Shown: positions 7,726 through 16,600 of the stretch, piece after piece
How the letters are laid out: the number at the start of each line of letters is the position of its first letter
Numbering within the stretch: the stretch's first letter is position 1
Assembly: GCF_001399685.1 (NCBI RefSeq)
Contig: NZ_JTHN01000114.1
Span: 1 to 35,193 of the forward strand
Source of the DNA: Paenibacillus sp. A3
Lineage (GTDB): Bacteria > Bacillota > Bacilli > Paenibacillales > NBRC-103111
Reading direction: 5' to 3'
DNA: 35,193 bases
Translations under genes and position numbers: made by a program
The notes under the pieces: generated by a model
Databases searched by the model: none
What the model saw: only the letters and a program-made list of their open reading frames with translations
Told to the model about the DNA's origin: nothing

Positions 7726-9024
7726 TTACTGCGGCTGCAAGTAAGTTTTCACCTGCCGCTTCCACAGCTCGACGTAAGATCCCATGGCCCATTGAATCAT
7801 AACGACCGATTCCTTCGGCTGGAGCGGCAGCGTCATAAGAGGGATCGGAATCCACTGGTCCGCATATGGGTAGATGATAATATTTTGCTCGGTAACGATG
7901 GCGACCATGTCGCGGTTCGGGGAGGAGAAGGCATCCACCGCGCCCGGCTGCACCCGTACGATATCGCGCCACGGAACGGCCAGCTCGTCGTGCGAGACGA
8001 CCGATGGGGGCAGCGCCAGCGGCACTTCCCGCAAGCGGTACGTCATGCCTTCTGCTGCGCCGTTTGCCGTCCCGTCGTACGAAGCGAGCTGCGCTGTCCA
8101 TTTCCCCTGCTTGCGGGCGATGGTCCAGCTCTCGCCGGAAAGATCGGCTGCGGCGGGCTCCCCATGTCCCAAGCCTGCCGACGGCGGCGCAGGCTTCAGC
8201 TCCTTCAGCACGGGAACGGCCGCAGCGGCGAATACGCTGCGCAGCGCGACGTGCGGCTCCGATAGCGGAGCGGGAACCTGTCGGCCGGAGGCAAGCTGCT
8301 CCAGCTCTTTCACCCACACATAGTCCTGAGGCGCAGGGGATTGGGCTGCGCTGGTTTTGGCCGCCGTCGTTTGCGTCACTGCAACGTAACGGTTGCCGGC
8401 GAACATCAGCTTCTCCGACCGGACGACGGGTTGTGCCGGGTTTCTGCGGTCGGCGCTGCCGCTTGTCTTAGGCTTGACCGAGGCCAAATGGGCCGTCAGC
8501 GTATACGTTTCCTGCGAGCCGGTCGCTTTTCGCTCGTTCCCGATTTTCCAAAAATCAAGCTTATACGGCATCAGAATGCCTTCGCCTTCCGCCGTCTTTT
8601 GCAACCGGTTCCGATCCGGCGCGATAAGAACGGTGCGGTACGTGCTGGGAGCCTGAGGGTTTTCCGCTGCGGGCGCATCGGAGCGCAGGCCGATCAACAG
8701 CGCCGACCGGACGGAAGCTTCCCAATCCGGGCCGTGGGGCGCGTGAGCAGCTGCGGAGGGCTGATGCTGCATCTCCGGCTTCTCCGCCGCTTCCTGCTGC
8801 ACGAGAGGGAGAGGGCGGCTGTCCGTAACGAACAAGAATACGAGAGCCGACGCCAGCACCGCGGAAACGCCCGCACTCCAGGCGCTCCACCTGCGAGGTC
8901 TGCGGACGGCGACGTGGTTATCGATGCGTTCTTCGATGCGCTTGCGCAAGCTGTCGTTGAACCCGTTTTGGCTGAACGGCCCGCGGGCCAATTCTTTCTT
9001 GAGCTCGTTATCCATCGGATCCAA
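7726..9024 (-). CDS. probable membrane anti-sigma factor, partner of second ECF sigma
   Basis: 432 residues, no named family recognised. The N-terminal ~42 residues are charged and presumably cytoplasmic (ELKKELARGPF, SLRKRIEERIDNH). One membrane helix follows (~46-66, SAWSAGVSAVLASALVFLFV), then an Ala/Pro-rich extracellular region with several beta-like segments. This topology and the position directly behind an ECF sigma gene indicate a transmembrane anti-sigma factor. The TTG at 9024 is preferred because AGGGGAG lies 8 bases before it; the ATG at 9015 is 17 bases away. With the TTG start it overlaps the sigma gene by 17 bases, implying translational coupling. No zinc-finger anti-sigma motif is visible. 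Confidence 0.75.
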   Translation of the reverse strand: MDPMDNELKKELARGPFSQNGFNDSLRKRIEERIDNHVAVRRPRRWSAWSAGVSAVLASALVFLFVTDSRPLPLVQQEAAEKPEMQHQPSAAAHAPHGPDWEASVRSALLIGLRSDAPAAENPQAPSTYRTVLIAPDRNRLQKTAEGEGILMPYKLDFWKIGNERKATGSQETYTLTAHLASVKPKTSGSADRRNPAQPVVRSEKLMFAGNRYVAVTQTTAAKTSAAQSPAPQDYVWVKELEQLASGRQVPAPLSEPHVALRSVFAAAAVPVLKELKPAPPSAGLGHGEPAAADLSGESWTIARKQGKWTAQLASYDGTANGAAEGMTYRLREVPLALPPSVVSHDELAVPWRDIVRVQPGAVDAFSSPNRDMVAIVTEQNIIIYPYADQWIPIPLMTLPLQPKESVVMIQWAMGSYVELWKRQVKTYLQPQ

Positions 9025-9583
9025 GGCTTCGACTCCCCTTCATCTTCGAAATTTTCCCCCGTGCGTGGAACAGCCTCGATTTAATCGTTCCTTCGCTTAC
9101 GCCGAGCACCTCCGCCATCTCTTTCATGGACAGCTGATGGTGAGCGTACAGGATCAGCACCTCACGGTATTTGACGGGCAGCTTCAGCACCATATCCCAC
9201 ATCTCGTTCACGGCCATCTTGTTAAGCACCTCGTGTTCCGTAGAAGCAGCGGTCTGCTCGTACTCCCCGCGCGAGGCGATAAAGTCGACGAGCGTCACCT
9301 TGCGGTAGAAGGCCGCCTTGCGGTAATCGAGCGTCATGTTGCGTGTGATGGCGAGCAGCCACGTCTTCACCGAGGATTCGCTGCGGAACGTGCTCAAATT
9401 GCGGTAAACCTTGATGAAAACCTCTTGGGTTATATCGTCAGCCTGATCCCACTTCCGTGTGATGCTGTAGGCGTAATTCCATACGTCTTTCCCGTACGCG
9501 TTCATCAGCTCGTTCAAAATGGCTTTCTTGTCGGAGCTCGCGGACAGGTATTTCAAATAGTCAAAATTGACATTCGATTCCAA
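9008..9583 (-). CDS. ECF-type RNA polymerase sigma factor, second pair
   Basis: 191 residues. Region 2 contains WDQADDITQEVFIKVYRNL and TWLLAITRNMTLDYRK; region 4 contains LPVKYREVLILYAHHQLSMKEMAEVLGVSEGTIKSRLFHAR. This is a typical ECF sigma factor of the SigW/YlaC-like group. The start is set at TTG 9583: GAGGTG lies 6 bases upstream, and the in-frame GTG at 9592 is itself part of that site. It forms an overlapping operon with the anti-sigma gene. A near-consensus ECF promoter lies just upstream (9602-9629), so it is probably autoregulated. Confidence 0.9.
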   Translation of the reverse strand: MESNVNFDYLKYLSASSDKKAILNELMNAYGKDVWNYAYSITRKWDQADDITQEVFIKVYRNLSTFRSESSVKTWLLAITRNMTLDYRKAAFYRKVTLVDFIASRGEYEQTAASTEHEVLNKMAVNEMWDMVLKLPVKYREVLILYAHHQLSMKEMAEVLGVSEGTIKSRLFHARGKISKMKGSRSLGSDG

Positions 9584-9601
9584 AGCTGCCACCTCTAATT
9601 T

Positions 9602-9629
9602 TAGACGATCTCCCCGACATCCCGGTTCA
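9602..9629 (-). promoter_or_regulatory. autoregulatory ECF promoter (TGAACC, 16 bp, CGTCTA)
   Basis: On the minus strand TGAACC is followed after exactly 16 bases by CGTCTA, matching the known ECF pattern of an AAC-containing -35 and a CGTC -10. Its -10 ends about 18 bases before the TTG start of the sigma gene, so the leader is very short and contains just the ribosome binding site. Confidence 0.75.
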
Positions 9630-9726
9630 ATCGGAACGGGACCGAACCAGCCAAGCGGCCCCGGCCCGTACCTTCTCTACCCAGTGTACTGCGATCGTCC
9701 CACGAAAGAAAGGGGCAAAATAAAGT

Positions 9727-9750
9727 TGAAAAAAGCTCAACCGCTTCCAG
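9727..9750 (-). terminator. weak candidate terminator after the YjgB-like gene
   Basis: On the minus strand GGAAGC, loop GGTTGA and GCTTTTTT form a short stem with two G-T pairs and a T-run, 10 bases past the stop codon. Confidence 0.35.
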
Positions 9751-9758
9751 CTCGCCGG

Positions 9759-10418
9759 TTACCCGGCCATATTGTTTTTCGTGTCCTGCGGACTGAACAC
9801 GGAGATATGGTCAACCTTGCCGGTGGCCGCCGGAATGACGAATTTCAATTCGAACTGCTCGCTCGCTTGAAAAACGTAGATTTGATCGTCGCCGTTCTTC
9901 GCCGTTTCCTTCGGTTTGCCGAGCGTCTTCTCGATGAGGGGCAGCGTCAGCTTGTGAAGCTCCGGATCGTAGGAACGGACATCGAAGATCAACTCCCCTT
10001 TGTTGAAGCCGAAAGTGATGCCGCGTTTCTTGTAGGTGGCGTACAACCCTTTGCCGGCCGAATCGATCTGGTCCGCCTTGCCCCATTTTTTCTCGACTTC
10101 GTCAATCAAACCCGTGTGTGCGGCGAATTCGCTGCCTTTCACCTGGCCTTTGCGCGCGAGGACCAGCATATCCTTGAGCTGCGTTTCGACGGACGCGGAG
10201 GCAGGCTCCGTGGTCGAAGGCGCTGCGGGAGAAGACGGCGCAGGCTTCGTCGGGGCTTCAGGCGTTGTCGCCGCCCCCGGCTGCTGCGATGGCGCTGCGG
10301 CTTCGGGCGGTTTGGACGACCCGGACGCTGCGGACGGCGCGCCGGACTGGCAGGCGGTCAGCGCAAGCAGACCGGCGGCCGCTGCGGTGAGCAGCTTCAC
10401 TCTCTTGATCGTATGCAT
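9759..10418 (-). CDS. YjgB-like (DUF4309) lipoprotein
   Basis: 219 residues. The signal peptide ends in a lipobox LLALTAC (Cys ~23), followed by an Ala/Pro/Ser-rich linker to about residue 75. The folded part (~78-219) fits the YjgB/DUF4309 family: a helix followed by VEKKWGKADQIDSAGKGLYATYKKRGITFGFNKGELIFDVRSYD and then LIEKTLGKPKE. Known members are secreted or lipid-anchored proteins of unknown biochemical role. The ATG at 10418 is chosen because AAAGGAG lies about 10 bases upstream and it gives a clean signal peptide. The gene lies 63 bases behind the deacetylase gene in the same direction with no terminator seen between, so the two are probably cotranscribed. Confidence 0.85.
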   Translation of the reverse strand: MHTIKRVKLLTAAAAGLLALTACQSGAPSAASGSSKPPEAAAPSQQPGAATTPEAPTKPAPSSPAAPSTTEPASASVETQLKDMLVLARKGQVKGSEFAAHTGLIDEVEKKWGKADQIDSAGKGLYATYKKRGITFGFNKGELIFDVRSYDPELHKLTLPLIEKTLGKPKETAKNGDDQIYVFQASEQFELKFVIPAATGKVDHISVFSPQDTKNNMAG

Positions 10419-10481
10419 ATGGCAAGCACTCCTTTGCTGAGAGATGAATTTTGGCTTGATCCGGATCGGCCATTGCAAGCC

Positions 10482-11390
10482 TTACTCTTTCTTTACCCCA
10501 AGCTCGGGTACCGTGACGAAAGCATACCCGTCCTGCTTCAACGCTTCGATCATGTGCGGCAGCGCCTCTACCGTATTGTCCAGATTGCCGTTTTTCCCGC
10601 CGAAGCTGTGCATCAGGATGATGCCGCCGTTTTTCGTCCGCTTGCTGACAAGCTCTACCATGTCGTCCGCAGCTGCACCGGACCAATCCTTCGTATCGAC
10701 CGTCCAATTGACGAGCTGACGTCCCGCGGAGGTCAGGCTGCGCTTGATCGAAGCGGTGACGGCGCCGTAAGGCGCCCGGACCATCGGGGTGTAGGAGCCT
10801 ATTACTTTTTCGATCGCTTCGTCCGTGCTTTTGATTTCTTTCTTAATTTGGTCGGGAGACAGCTTGGTCAGGTTCGCATGATCCCAGGAATGATTGCCGA
10901 TGGAATGGCCTTCGTCATGAATGCGTTTCAGCACATCCGGGTGATTGACTACCTGCCTGCCTACGACGAAGAAGGTGGCTTTCACTTCATGCTGCTTCAA
11001 AATATCCAGCACCTGCGGCGTATACTTGGTGTCCGGGCCGTCGTCGAACGTCAGCGCCACTTGCTTCGTCGCTTTGACCGGTTCCGAATTTCCTTGCTGC
11101 GCCGCGGCTCCCGGCTTACTCTCCGGCGTCCGTCCGTCGGCAGACGGCACGGCCGGCGAACCGGCTTCTTGAGAGGATTTCGGGTCTCCCGTATATTTTG
11201 CGTGGGTCGCCTGCTCGGGGACTACTCCCGCTGCAGACGCGTTGTCCGGCGTTCGGGTCTCGTGCTGGCCGGGAGAAAGCGGCTGCCTTGTCTCCGCCGC
11301 ATGGAGGCTGAACATTGCAATCGTCGTGGCGCTGAGCAGCGAAGCGCCAAGTACGACGAGTTTTCGATCGGATATAATTCGTATGGCCAT
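10482..11390 (-). CDS. NodB-type polysaccharide deacetylase (CE4)
   Basis: 302 residues. A short N-terminal membrane helix or signal (~10-28) is followed by a disordered linker to ~105 and then the NodB domain. All five catalytic motifs are present: TFDDGPD (Asp116, Asp117), HSIGNHSWDH (metal ligands His167 and His171), RAPYG (205-209), DTKDW (232-236) and ILMH (His261). The enzyme should remove N-acetyl groups from a wall glycan or related polymer outside the membrane, using a divalent metal. Peptidoglycan is the likely but unproved substrate. The ATG at 11390 has AGAGG 8 bases upstream; an upstream GTG lacks this. It heads a probable operon with the YjgB-like lipoprotein. Tandem Spo0A-box-like sites lie upstream, so sporulation-phase control is possible. 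Confidence 0.93.
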   Translation of the reverse strand: MAIRIISDRKLVVLGASLLSATTIAMFSLHAAETRQPLSPGQHETRTPDNASAAGVVPEQATHAKYTGDPKSSQEAGSPAVPSADGRTPESKPGAAAQQGNSEPVKATKQVALTFDDGPDTKYTPQVLDILKQHEVKATFFVVGRQVVNHPDVLKRIHDEGHSIGNHSWDHANLTKLSPDQIKKEIKSTDEAIEKVIGSYTPMVRAPYGAVTASIKRSLTSAGRQLVNWTVDTKDWSGAAADDMVELVSKRTKNGGIILMHSFGGKNGNLDNTVEALPHMIEALKQDGYAFVTVPELGVKKE

Positions 11391-11443
11391 GTAGCATTCC
11401 TCTTTCACAGGTTCGTGCTTTGCAAATCATTTGACGAGTCGAG

Positions 11444-11485
11444 TCGACAAAAAGTTTAAAGCAAGTTCTCCCATTTCGACAAAAA
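11444..11485 (-). promoter_or_regulatory. tandem Spo0A-box-like repeats
   Basis: The ten-mer TTTTTGTCGA (minus strand) occurs at 11444-11453 and again at 11476-11485, exactly 32 bases apart, about three helical turns. The second copy continues to TGTCGAA, a perfect Spo0A core; the first gives TGTCGAC, one mismatch. They lie between the divergent deacetylase and glycosyltransferase genes. A weak plus-strand promoter (TTGACG at 11431, 18 bases, TTTAAA at 11455) overlaps the first copy. Assignment to Spo0A is inferred from the motif alone. Confidence 0.4.
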
Positions 11486-11494
11486 TTTTGTGCG

Positions 11495-11515
11495 CCTGTC
11501 CGGCGTTCGGACAGG
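11495..11515 (+). other. leader hairpin of the glycosyltransferase operon
   Basis: CCTGTCCG and CGGACAGG form a perfect 8-bp stem around a GCGTT loop in the untranslated leader, 65 bases before the ATG. No T-run follows, so it is not a terminator. Its role is unknown. Confidence 0.35.
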
Positions 11516-11580
11516 GGCCCGGACCAATCCTGCCTTCTGGACATAAACTGGTGCAAAACCTTGCAAATGGAGATGAAGAG

Positions 11581-12405
11581 ATGTCTCTCGCCCCCCCTCG
11601 TTCCCGGAGCGGCAGGATCAAAATCGATGTTCTGATACCCGCCATTGACAAAGATCTGGGGACCTTGCCGTTCGTCATCGACGCCATCCGGAAGCAGGTC
11701 AAGCATCCGATCGGCAAAATTATGATCGTTTCTCCGGATAGCCCGAGAATCAAGGCGCTGTGCGCCAAAAAAAAATGCACTTTCGTGCATGAGCGGACGG
11801 TGCTGCCAATCACCAAAAAACAAATCCGTTACCGTTCGAAACGATGGGAGCGCTCCGGGTGGCTGCTTCAGCAGCTGCTTAAGCTGAGCGGCGACAGGTT
11901 GGGTTCGAATCGGTATTTTTTGACGGTGGATGCCGACACGGTGCTCATCCGCCCGCACGTATTCTGGCAAAAAGGGAAGCCCGTGTTTTATTGCCGCAGC
12001 TGGAGCCATCCCGAATACTTCAGAGTCAGCCGGAGGCTGCTGGGCCGCAGACGCGTCGCGCGCACGTCGTTCGTCGCGCATTACATGCTGTTCGAGAAAG
12101 CGAAGCTGGCCCTGATGAAAAGGAGAATTGAAGCAAGATACGGGACGCGCTGGTACAAAGCCATTCTTCGCAGCATTGACAGGTCGAAGCAGTTCGGCTT
12201 CTCGGAATTCGAATTGTACGGCAACTTCATCTATGCCGCCAATCCAAGGAGGGTCGTGCTCAAACGATGCTTGAACAAAAGCTTGAACCAGAACGTAAGG
12301 AGCATTTTGCCGAAGCGTCTCAAAGCACTGGCCGGCTCCTTCCGGTCGCTTTCCTTCCACAAGCGCAGAGGGTACTCGCTCAAACCGAAGGGGCTGAGAA
12401 AATGA
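11581..12405 (+). CDS. DUF6492-like glycosyltransferase-fold protein
   Basis: 274 residues, very basic. The N-terminal half has a GT-A-like order: IDVLIPAIDKDLGTLPFVIDAI, a second strand KIMIVSPDS, then YFLTVDADTVLIRP, where DAD resembles the metal-binding DxD motif. A later SEFELYGNFI segment is typical of the DUF6492 family. The protein probably transfers a sugar, or modifies a glycan, in the cytoplasm; donor and acceptor are unknown. ATG 11581 is selected because GGAG lies 8 bases upstream and the preceding in-frame residues are non-conserved leader. The gene overlaps the next glycosyltransferase start by 4 bases (ATGA), so the two act together. Both products carry many Arg/Lys residues, unlike the neighbouring secreted proteins. 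Confidence 0.75.
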   Translation: MSLAPPRSRSGRIKIDVLIPAIDKDLGTLPFVIDAIRKQVKHPIGKIMIVSPDSPRIKALCAKKKCTFVHERTVLPITKKQIRYRSKRWERSGWLLQQLLKLSGDRLGSNRYFLTVDADTVLIRPHVFWQKGKPVFYCRSWSHPEYFRVSRRLLGRRRVARTSFVAHYMLFEKAKLALMKRRIEARYGTRWYKAILRSIDRSKQFGFSEFELYGNFIYAANPRRVVLKRCLNKSLNQNVRSILPKRLKALAGSFRSLSFHKRRGYSLKPKGLRK

Positions 12406-13568
12406 CATCGTATCAGGTCACATGGAAGGGCCCTGTCACAAGGTATGGCGGGATCGGAAGAGCCAGCCGGGAATATGCTCTCGCCTTAAGCCGGCAAGGC
12501 GTGGACGTCAGGGTAGAGGCAGGAAGGGCCGGGAAGAAGAAGCCGGCAGCAGGCAGCACCTTAGCGCGTCTGCTTCGCAAGCCACATGCCGCAGGCAAAC
12601 GCAAAATTTTAATTTACCATTACCTGCCCCATACGATACGGCTGCGGAAGGAACGCCGTAAATACGACCGTATCATATTGAATACCGTCTGGGAAACAAC
12701 GCGCGTGCCCCGGAACTGGTTCCCGAACATTAACCGCTTCGACGCCGTGTTCGTTCCCTCCAGGCATAACAAAGCCGCCCTGCTCCGCAGCGGGGTGAAG
12801 GTGCCGGTCTATATCGTGCCGCATGGGGTCAACACAAAGCAGTTTAGACCACAGAACAAGAAGCTGGCGGTACGGGGAACGGCTGGAAGGTTTGTTTTCG
12901 TGTCCGTCTTCGGCTTCCAGCACCGCAAAAATCCGGAAGGGTTGCTAAGAGCTTACTGGCAAGAATTTGGCCCGTCCGAGAAGGTCGCGCTGGTGATCAA
13001 GACGAACGGATACGGTTCCCGGGAAAACGAGAGGTGGATCAGAAATAAAATCAACGGGTATAAAAAAAGGCTCGGGTTTCGGAAAACGGCCCCGGTAATC
13101 TTACTTTCCAGCCGCATGCCGGAGCATCGGCTGAAGGGGGTGTATACGCTCGGTTCCGCGTTCGTGCTTCCGACGAGGGGAGAAGGGGTCGGACTGCCGT
13201 TTCTCGAATCGCTGGCAAGCGGCGTCCCGGTCATCGCAACGGGCTGGGGCGGACATATGGATTTCGTCAAGCGCCGCAATTCGTTCCTGGTCAAATACCG
13301 GCTGCAAAACCCGGCCGTCAGCATGAGAAGCAAGCATTCGATCTCGCGCCTCTTCCGCTATTTGTTTGCACAAAAGGGACAGCGCTGGGCCGAGCCGGAT
13401 ATCGGCAGCTTGAAGAGGCAGATGAGAGCTGCTTTTCGGAATCGCGCCGTTTGTCGAAAGAAAGGAAGACAAGGCAGGCGGGACGTGCTGAAATTCACGT
13501 GGAACCGTGCCGGGGCCGGGATGAAGCGGGTGGTGGAACGAACGATCCGGAAGAAAAGACGCCGGTAA
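12402..13568 (+). CDS. family 4-type glycosyltransferase
   Basis: 388 residues with a GT-B fold. The N-terminal part has GPVTRYGGIGRASREYALAL; the linker region contains FVPSRHNKAALLRSGV and VYIVPHGVNTKQFRP. The donor-binding half has FVFVSVFGFQHRKNPEGLL and the family signature LPTRGEGVGLPFLESLASG followed by VPVIATGWGGHMDFV, including the conserved E-x7-E pair. The C-terminus is strongly basic (IRKKRRR). Such retaining enzymes use nucleotide sugars in the cytoplasm. The start overlaps the preceding stop and has AAGGGG 8 bases upstream. The gene pair may glycosylate a surface or spore-coat polymer; that link rests only on the nearby Spo0A-like boxes. Confidence 0.9.
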   Translation: MTSYQVTWKGPVTRYGGIGRASREYALALSRQGVDVRVEAGRAGKKKPAAGSTLARLLRKPHAAGKRKILIYHYLPHTIRLRKERRKYDRIILNTVWETTRVPRNWFPNINRFDAVFVPSRHNKAALLRSGVKVPVYIVPHGVNTKQFRPQNKKLAVRGTAGRFVFVSVFGFQHRKNPEGLLRAYWQEFGPSEKVALVIKTNGYGSRENERWIRNKINGYKKRLGFRKTAPVILLSSRMPEHRLKGVYTLGSAFVLPTRGEGVGLPFLESLASGVPVIATGWGGHMDFVKRRNSFLVKYRLQNPAVSMRSKHSISRLFRYLFAQKGQRWAEPDIGSLKRQMRAAFRNRAVCRKKGRQGRRDVLKFTWNRAGAGMKRVVERTIRKKRRR

Positions 13569-13602
13569 TAATTCGCTTGCGGCCCGCGGGCCGTAAAAGG
13601 AA

Positions 13603-13642
13603 GAGAGCCTCATTGCCTGGATAAGCAGGCAATGGGGCTCTC
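13603..13642 (-). terminator. long hairpin between glycosyltransferase and protease genes
   Basis: Seventeen-base arms (13603-13619 and 13626-13642) pair completely with one G-T pair around a six-base loop. On the minus strand the stem is followed by TTCCTTTT, so it should terminate the protease transcript. On the plus strand there is no T-run, so it may only stabilise the glycosyltransferase mRNA end. Confidence 0.7.
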
Positions 13643-13668
13643 TGCGTAAGGAAGGGTAGTCCGATAGC

Positions 13669-16600
13669 TTAGTTAATCAAGCTGCCGTTCTGCAGCAAAT
13701 TGTACAGGACGGTTGCGGCGGCTTCCCGGGTCGTCGGGTCGGCCGGATGGAAGTGCGGCGTTCCGTCGATCTCATCGCCGCTCATCAGACCGCTTTTCGT
13801 AACCGCATCGATGCTGTTCTTGGCGTATTCGGCAAATTCGGAAGCATCCGCATACGGCTTGCGCGAAGGATTGCTCTTCGGCGTCAGTTGGATCAGGGAC
13901 GATGCCCGGGACAGCATCACGGCCAAATCTTGGCGGCTGATGCTGGCATGCGGGTCGAAACGTCCTTCTTCGACGCCGTTCACAAGACCCGCTTCATAGG
14001 CGGCCGCAATATCGTCGGCAAACCAGTCGGAGGCGCTCACGTCCTGGAACGGGGCTTTCGAGCCGGCATGCAGACCGAGCGCGCGGACCAGCATGGCCGA
14101 GAATTCCGCGCGGGTTACCTGTTCTTTCGGCGAGAACTCCGAAGCCGAGGTTCCGTTAAGCAGCAGCTTGTTGGCCAAGGCCTGGATGTGCGATTGCGCC
14201 CAAGACGTGTCGATGTCCGTAAAAGAGATCGCGCGGGTTGCGGCCGCATAGGTCGAGATGCCCGGGCGGTTGACGGTTACGGTGCGCGAGCCGTCCTTGT
14301 TCTGAGCGACGCTCGCCGGAACGGCATATACCTTTCCGTTGTCGATATACAAGACGCCCAGCGCGTTAGCGTCGGTATTGCCGCTCACGGTAAAGGAGCT
14401 TTTCAGGAAATCGCGGTTGGATACCGAAATCGGCTGCGTATCGCTGCCGTTCACTGCGCTAACGGCAAAGGAAACCGGCGTACCGGTCACTTTGGCTCCC
14501 GGGAACCCGTCGGCGAAGGCCGATGCCCGTTCCACGTCATACCGGACGGCTACGTTCAGTCCTGCTGCCGCCGGTACGCGCTTCAATACCGAAACGGGGA
14601 GCGCAATCGATGCGTTTCCGTTGCTGACGATAACGGAGTTTTGCTCACCCGACGCTTTCAGCGTGTTCACTTGCTCCGGCGTCAGCTTGACGATTACTTG
14701 CTGGGACGCCGTGGCATAGACGGAGATGACCACGGCAACCGGCGTGCCGGATTCTGTTTTTAAAGCGGCTTTCAGGTCTGCGTCCGCAATGGTCGCCGTC
14801 AGCGTGTTGCCGTCCATCGTTACCGTCCGTTTCAGCGAAGCGGAGGTTTGTCCTTGATTCACGACCGTATCGATGGAAGGATTGCTGCCGGACTGTTCAG
14901 TGCTGCCGCTTACAGATCCGCCATAATAAAAGCCGCTGCCGCTGTTGTAGATCGGCGTGCTGCTGTCGTCCGTGCTGCTGAAGCGGAGCGTCTTCCATGC
15001 GACATATTGAATAAGCTCGCCGCTGGCATCACGTTTCGGTTGCCCTTTCGCATCCAGGATGAGAGCGCGGACCATGAGTTTATACGTGCCTTCCTTCAGG
15101 CGCTGGACGATCGGCTTTCCGTTGCCATCCACTTTATCGTTAATATAAGTGCCGTCGACGTTCTGGAACGTATAGGTCCCCGGAGCAAGCAATTGCGGTT
15201 TCCCGCTTGCGTCTTGGTTCAGAATTTGTCCCATGGTGCCGACGTACTTGTCATCCACACCGTAAACGTTCAGATCCAAATAGTTCGCGTCTTTCGCCGT
15301 CAGCGTCACGGAGACGTCCGTCGACTTGCTTGGCGTAATGACGGTTCGGGTCAGTGTCACGTCCTGCAGCCCGAAGCCGTTGTCCGGCCGTTTTGTGCCG
15401 ACATGAACGACAAACGGCAGGTGCAGCGAAGGCAGTCCGGCGCTTTCCAGCAATACTTCTCCTTCATACACGCCGTCTGCGGCTGTAGCCTTAGGCGCGA
15501 CGGAAAGGGAGAACTTCTGTGTCGACTTGGCTCCGGCGGAAACCGTATTGCCGCTGCCGAGGCCTTCCAGCGTCGCGACGATGTTGTTCACGTCAGGCGT
15601 CTTTACCGGGTTGTTCGGATCGGAAGTGACGTTCGGGTGCAGCTTCACGGACGCCTTGTACGTTACCGTTTTGTCCGAAGTGTTCTTGAGCTGGAGCTGC
15701 TCTTTCTTGGCAATGCTTCCGGCAGCCATCAAACCGAAGCTGGCGCTGCTGCCGTAGTTGACGACCTCTTGCGGATTCAGGTTCTTGTCAAGAATGGTGA
15801 TCTGATCCACCGTCTGGAGCACGGCCGGCGTATAGACCGCCTGAGACACGTTGATGCGGCCTGCACCTTGAGAATATACATCGTATGGCGTTTCCTTAGA
15901 GTCTTTGATCCCATCCGCGGTATTGGCCATCGCCGCGCGGATATCGAACGGAGTCCAATCCGGGTGCTGCTGCTTCAGAAGCAGGGCGACGCCCGCGACG
16001 TGCGGAGTGGCCATGCTGGTTCCGCTGCTCCGCTTGTACGCTTGCGCGTAAGAGGCGCCGGGAATGCTTTTGCCATAGGCCGGATAAGTCGACAGCACGT
16101 TCACGCCCGGCGCGCTAATATCCGGCTTAATGCTCAGCTTATCGTCCGACAGAGGACCGCGGGAGCTGAACGTTGCCATCGTATCGCCCTTATCGATCGT
16201 TTGCGGATAGCTTGGACCGAACGTCAGGCGGAAATTGGTCTGATTGGCCAACACGGCTGAGGCCAATGCGCGTCCCTGCTGACCGGACATGTCGAAGGCG
16301 GGAATATATTCGAAGTCGTCTCCTATGAAGGAGTCGATATGCCCGTTCCGTCCGTCTATGCTGGGGGAGAGATCCGGTATGTCCTTGCCACTTGTATCCT
16401 TCGTGATATTGCCGTTAAAAATCACGATGGCTTTGGCTCCCCATTTTTTCGCATTTTTAATTTTGTCTACGAAGGCCAGCGAACCGCGCGATACGAAGGC
16501 TATTTTTTCCTTCACGTTTTTGCCCTTGTAGTCGTCGTCTTGTCCGAGCCCTACATACACGGCTTCGATGGGGTTCGTCCCGAGGATCGCTTTAAAGTCC

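Noticed and set aside
9567..11459. Long plus-strand reading frame of about 630 codons
   Set aside because: It runs antisense through the YjgB-like and deacetylase genes, which have signal peptides, complete motifs and ribosome binding sites; the plus frame is Arg-rich and resembles no protein.
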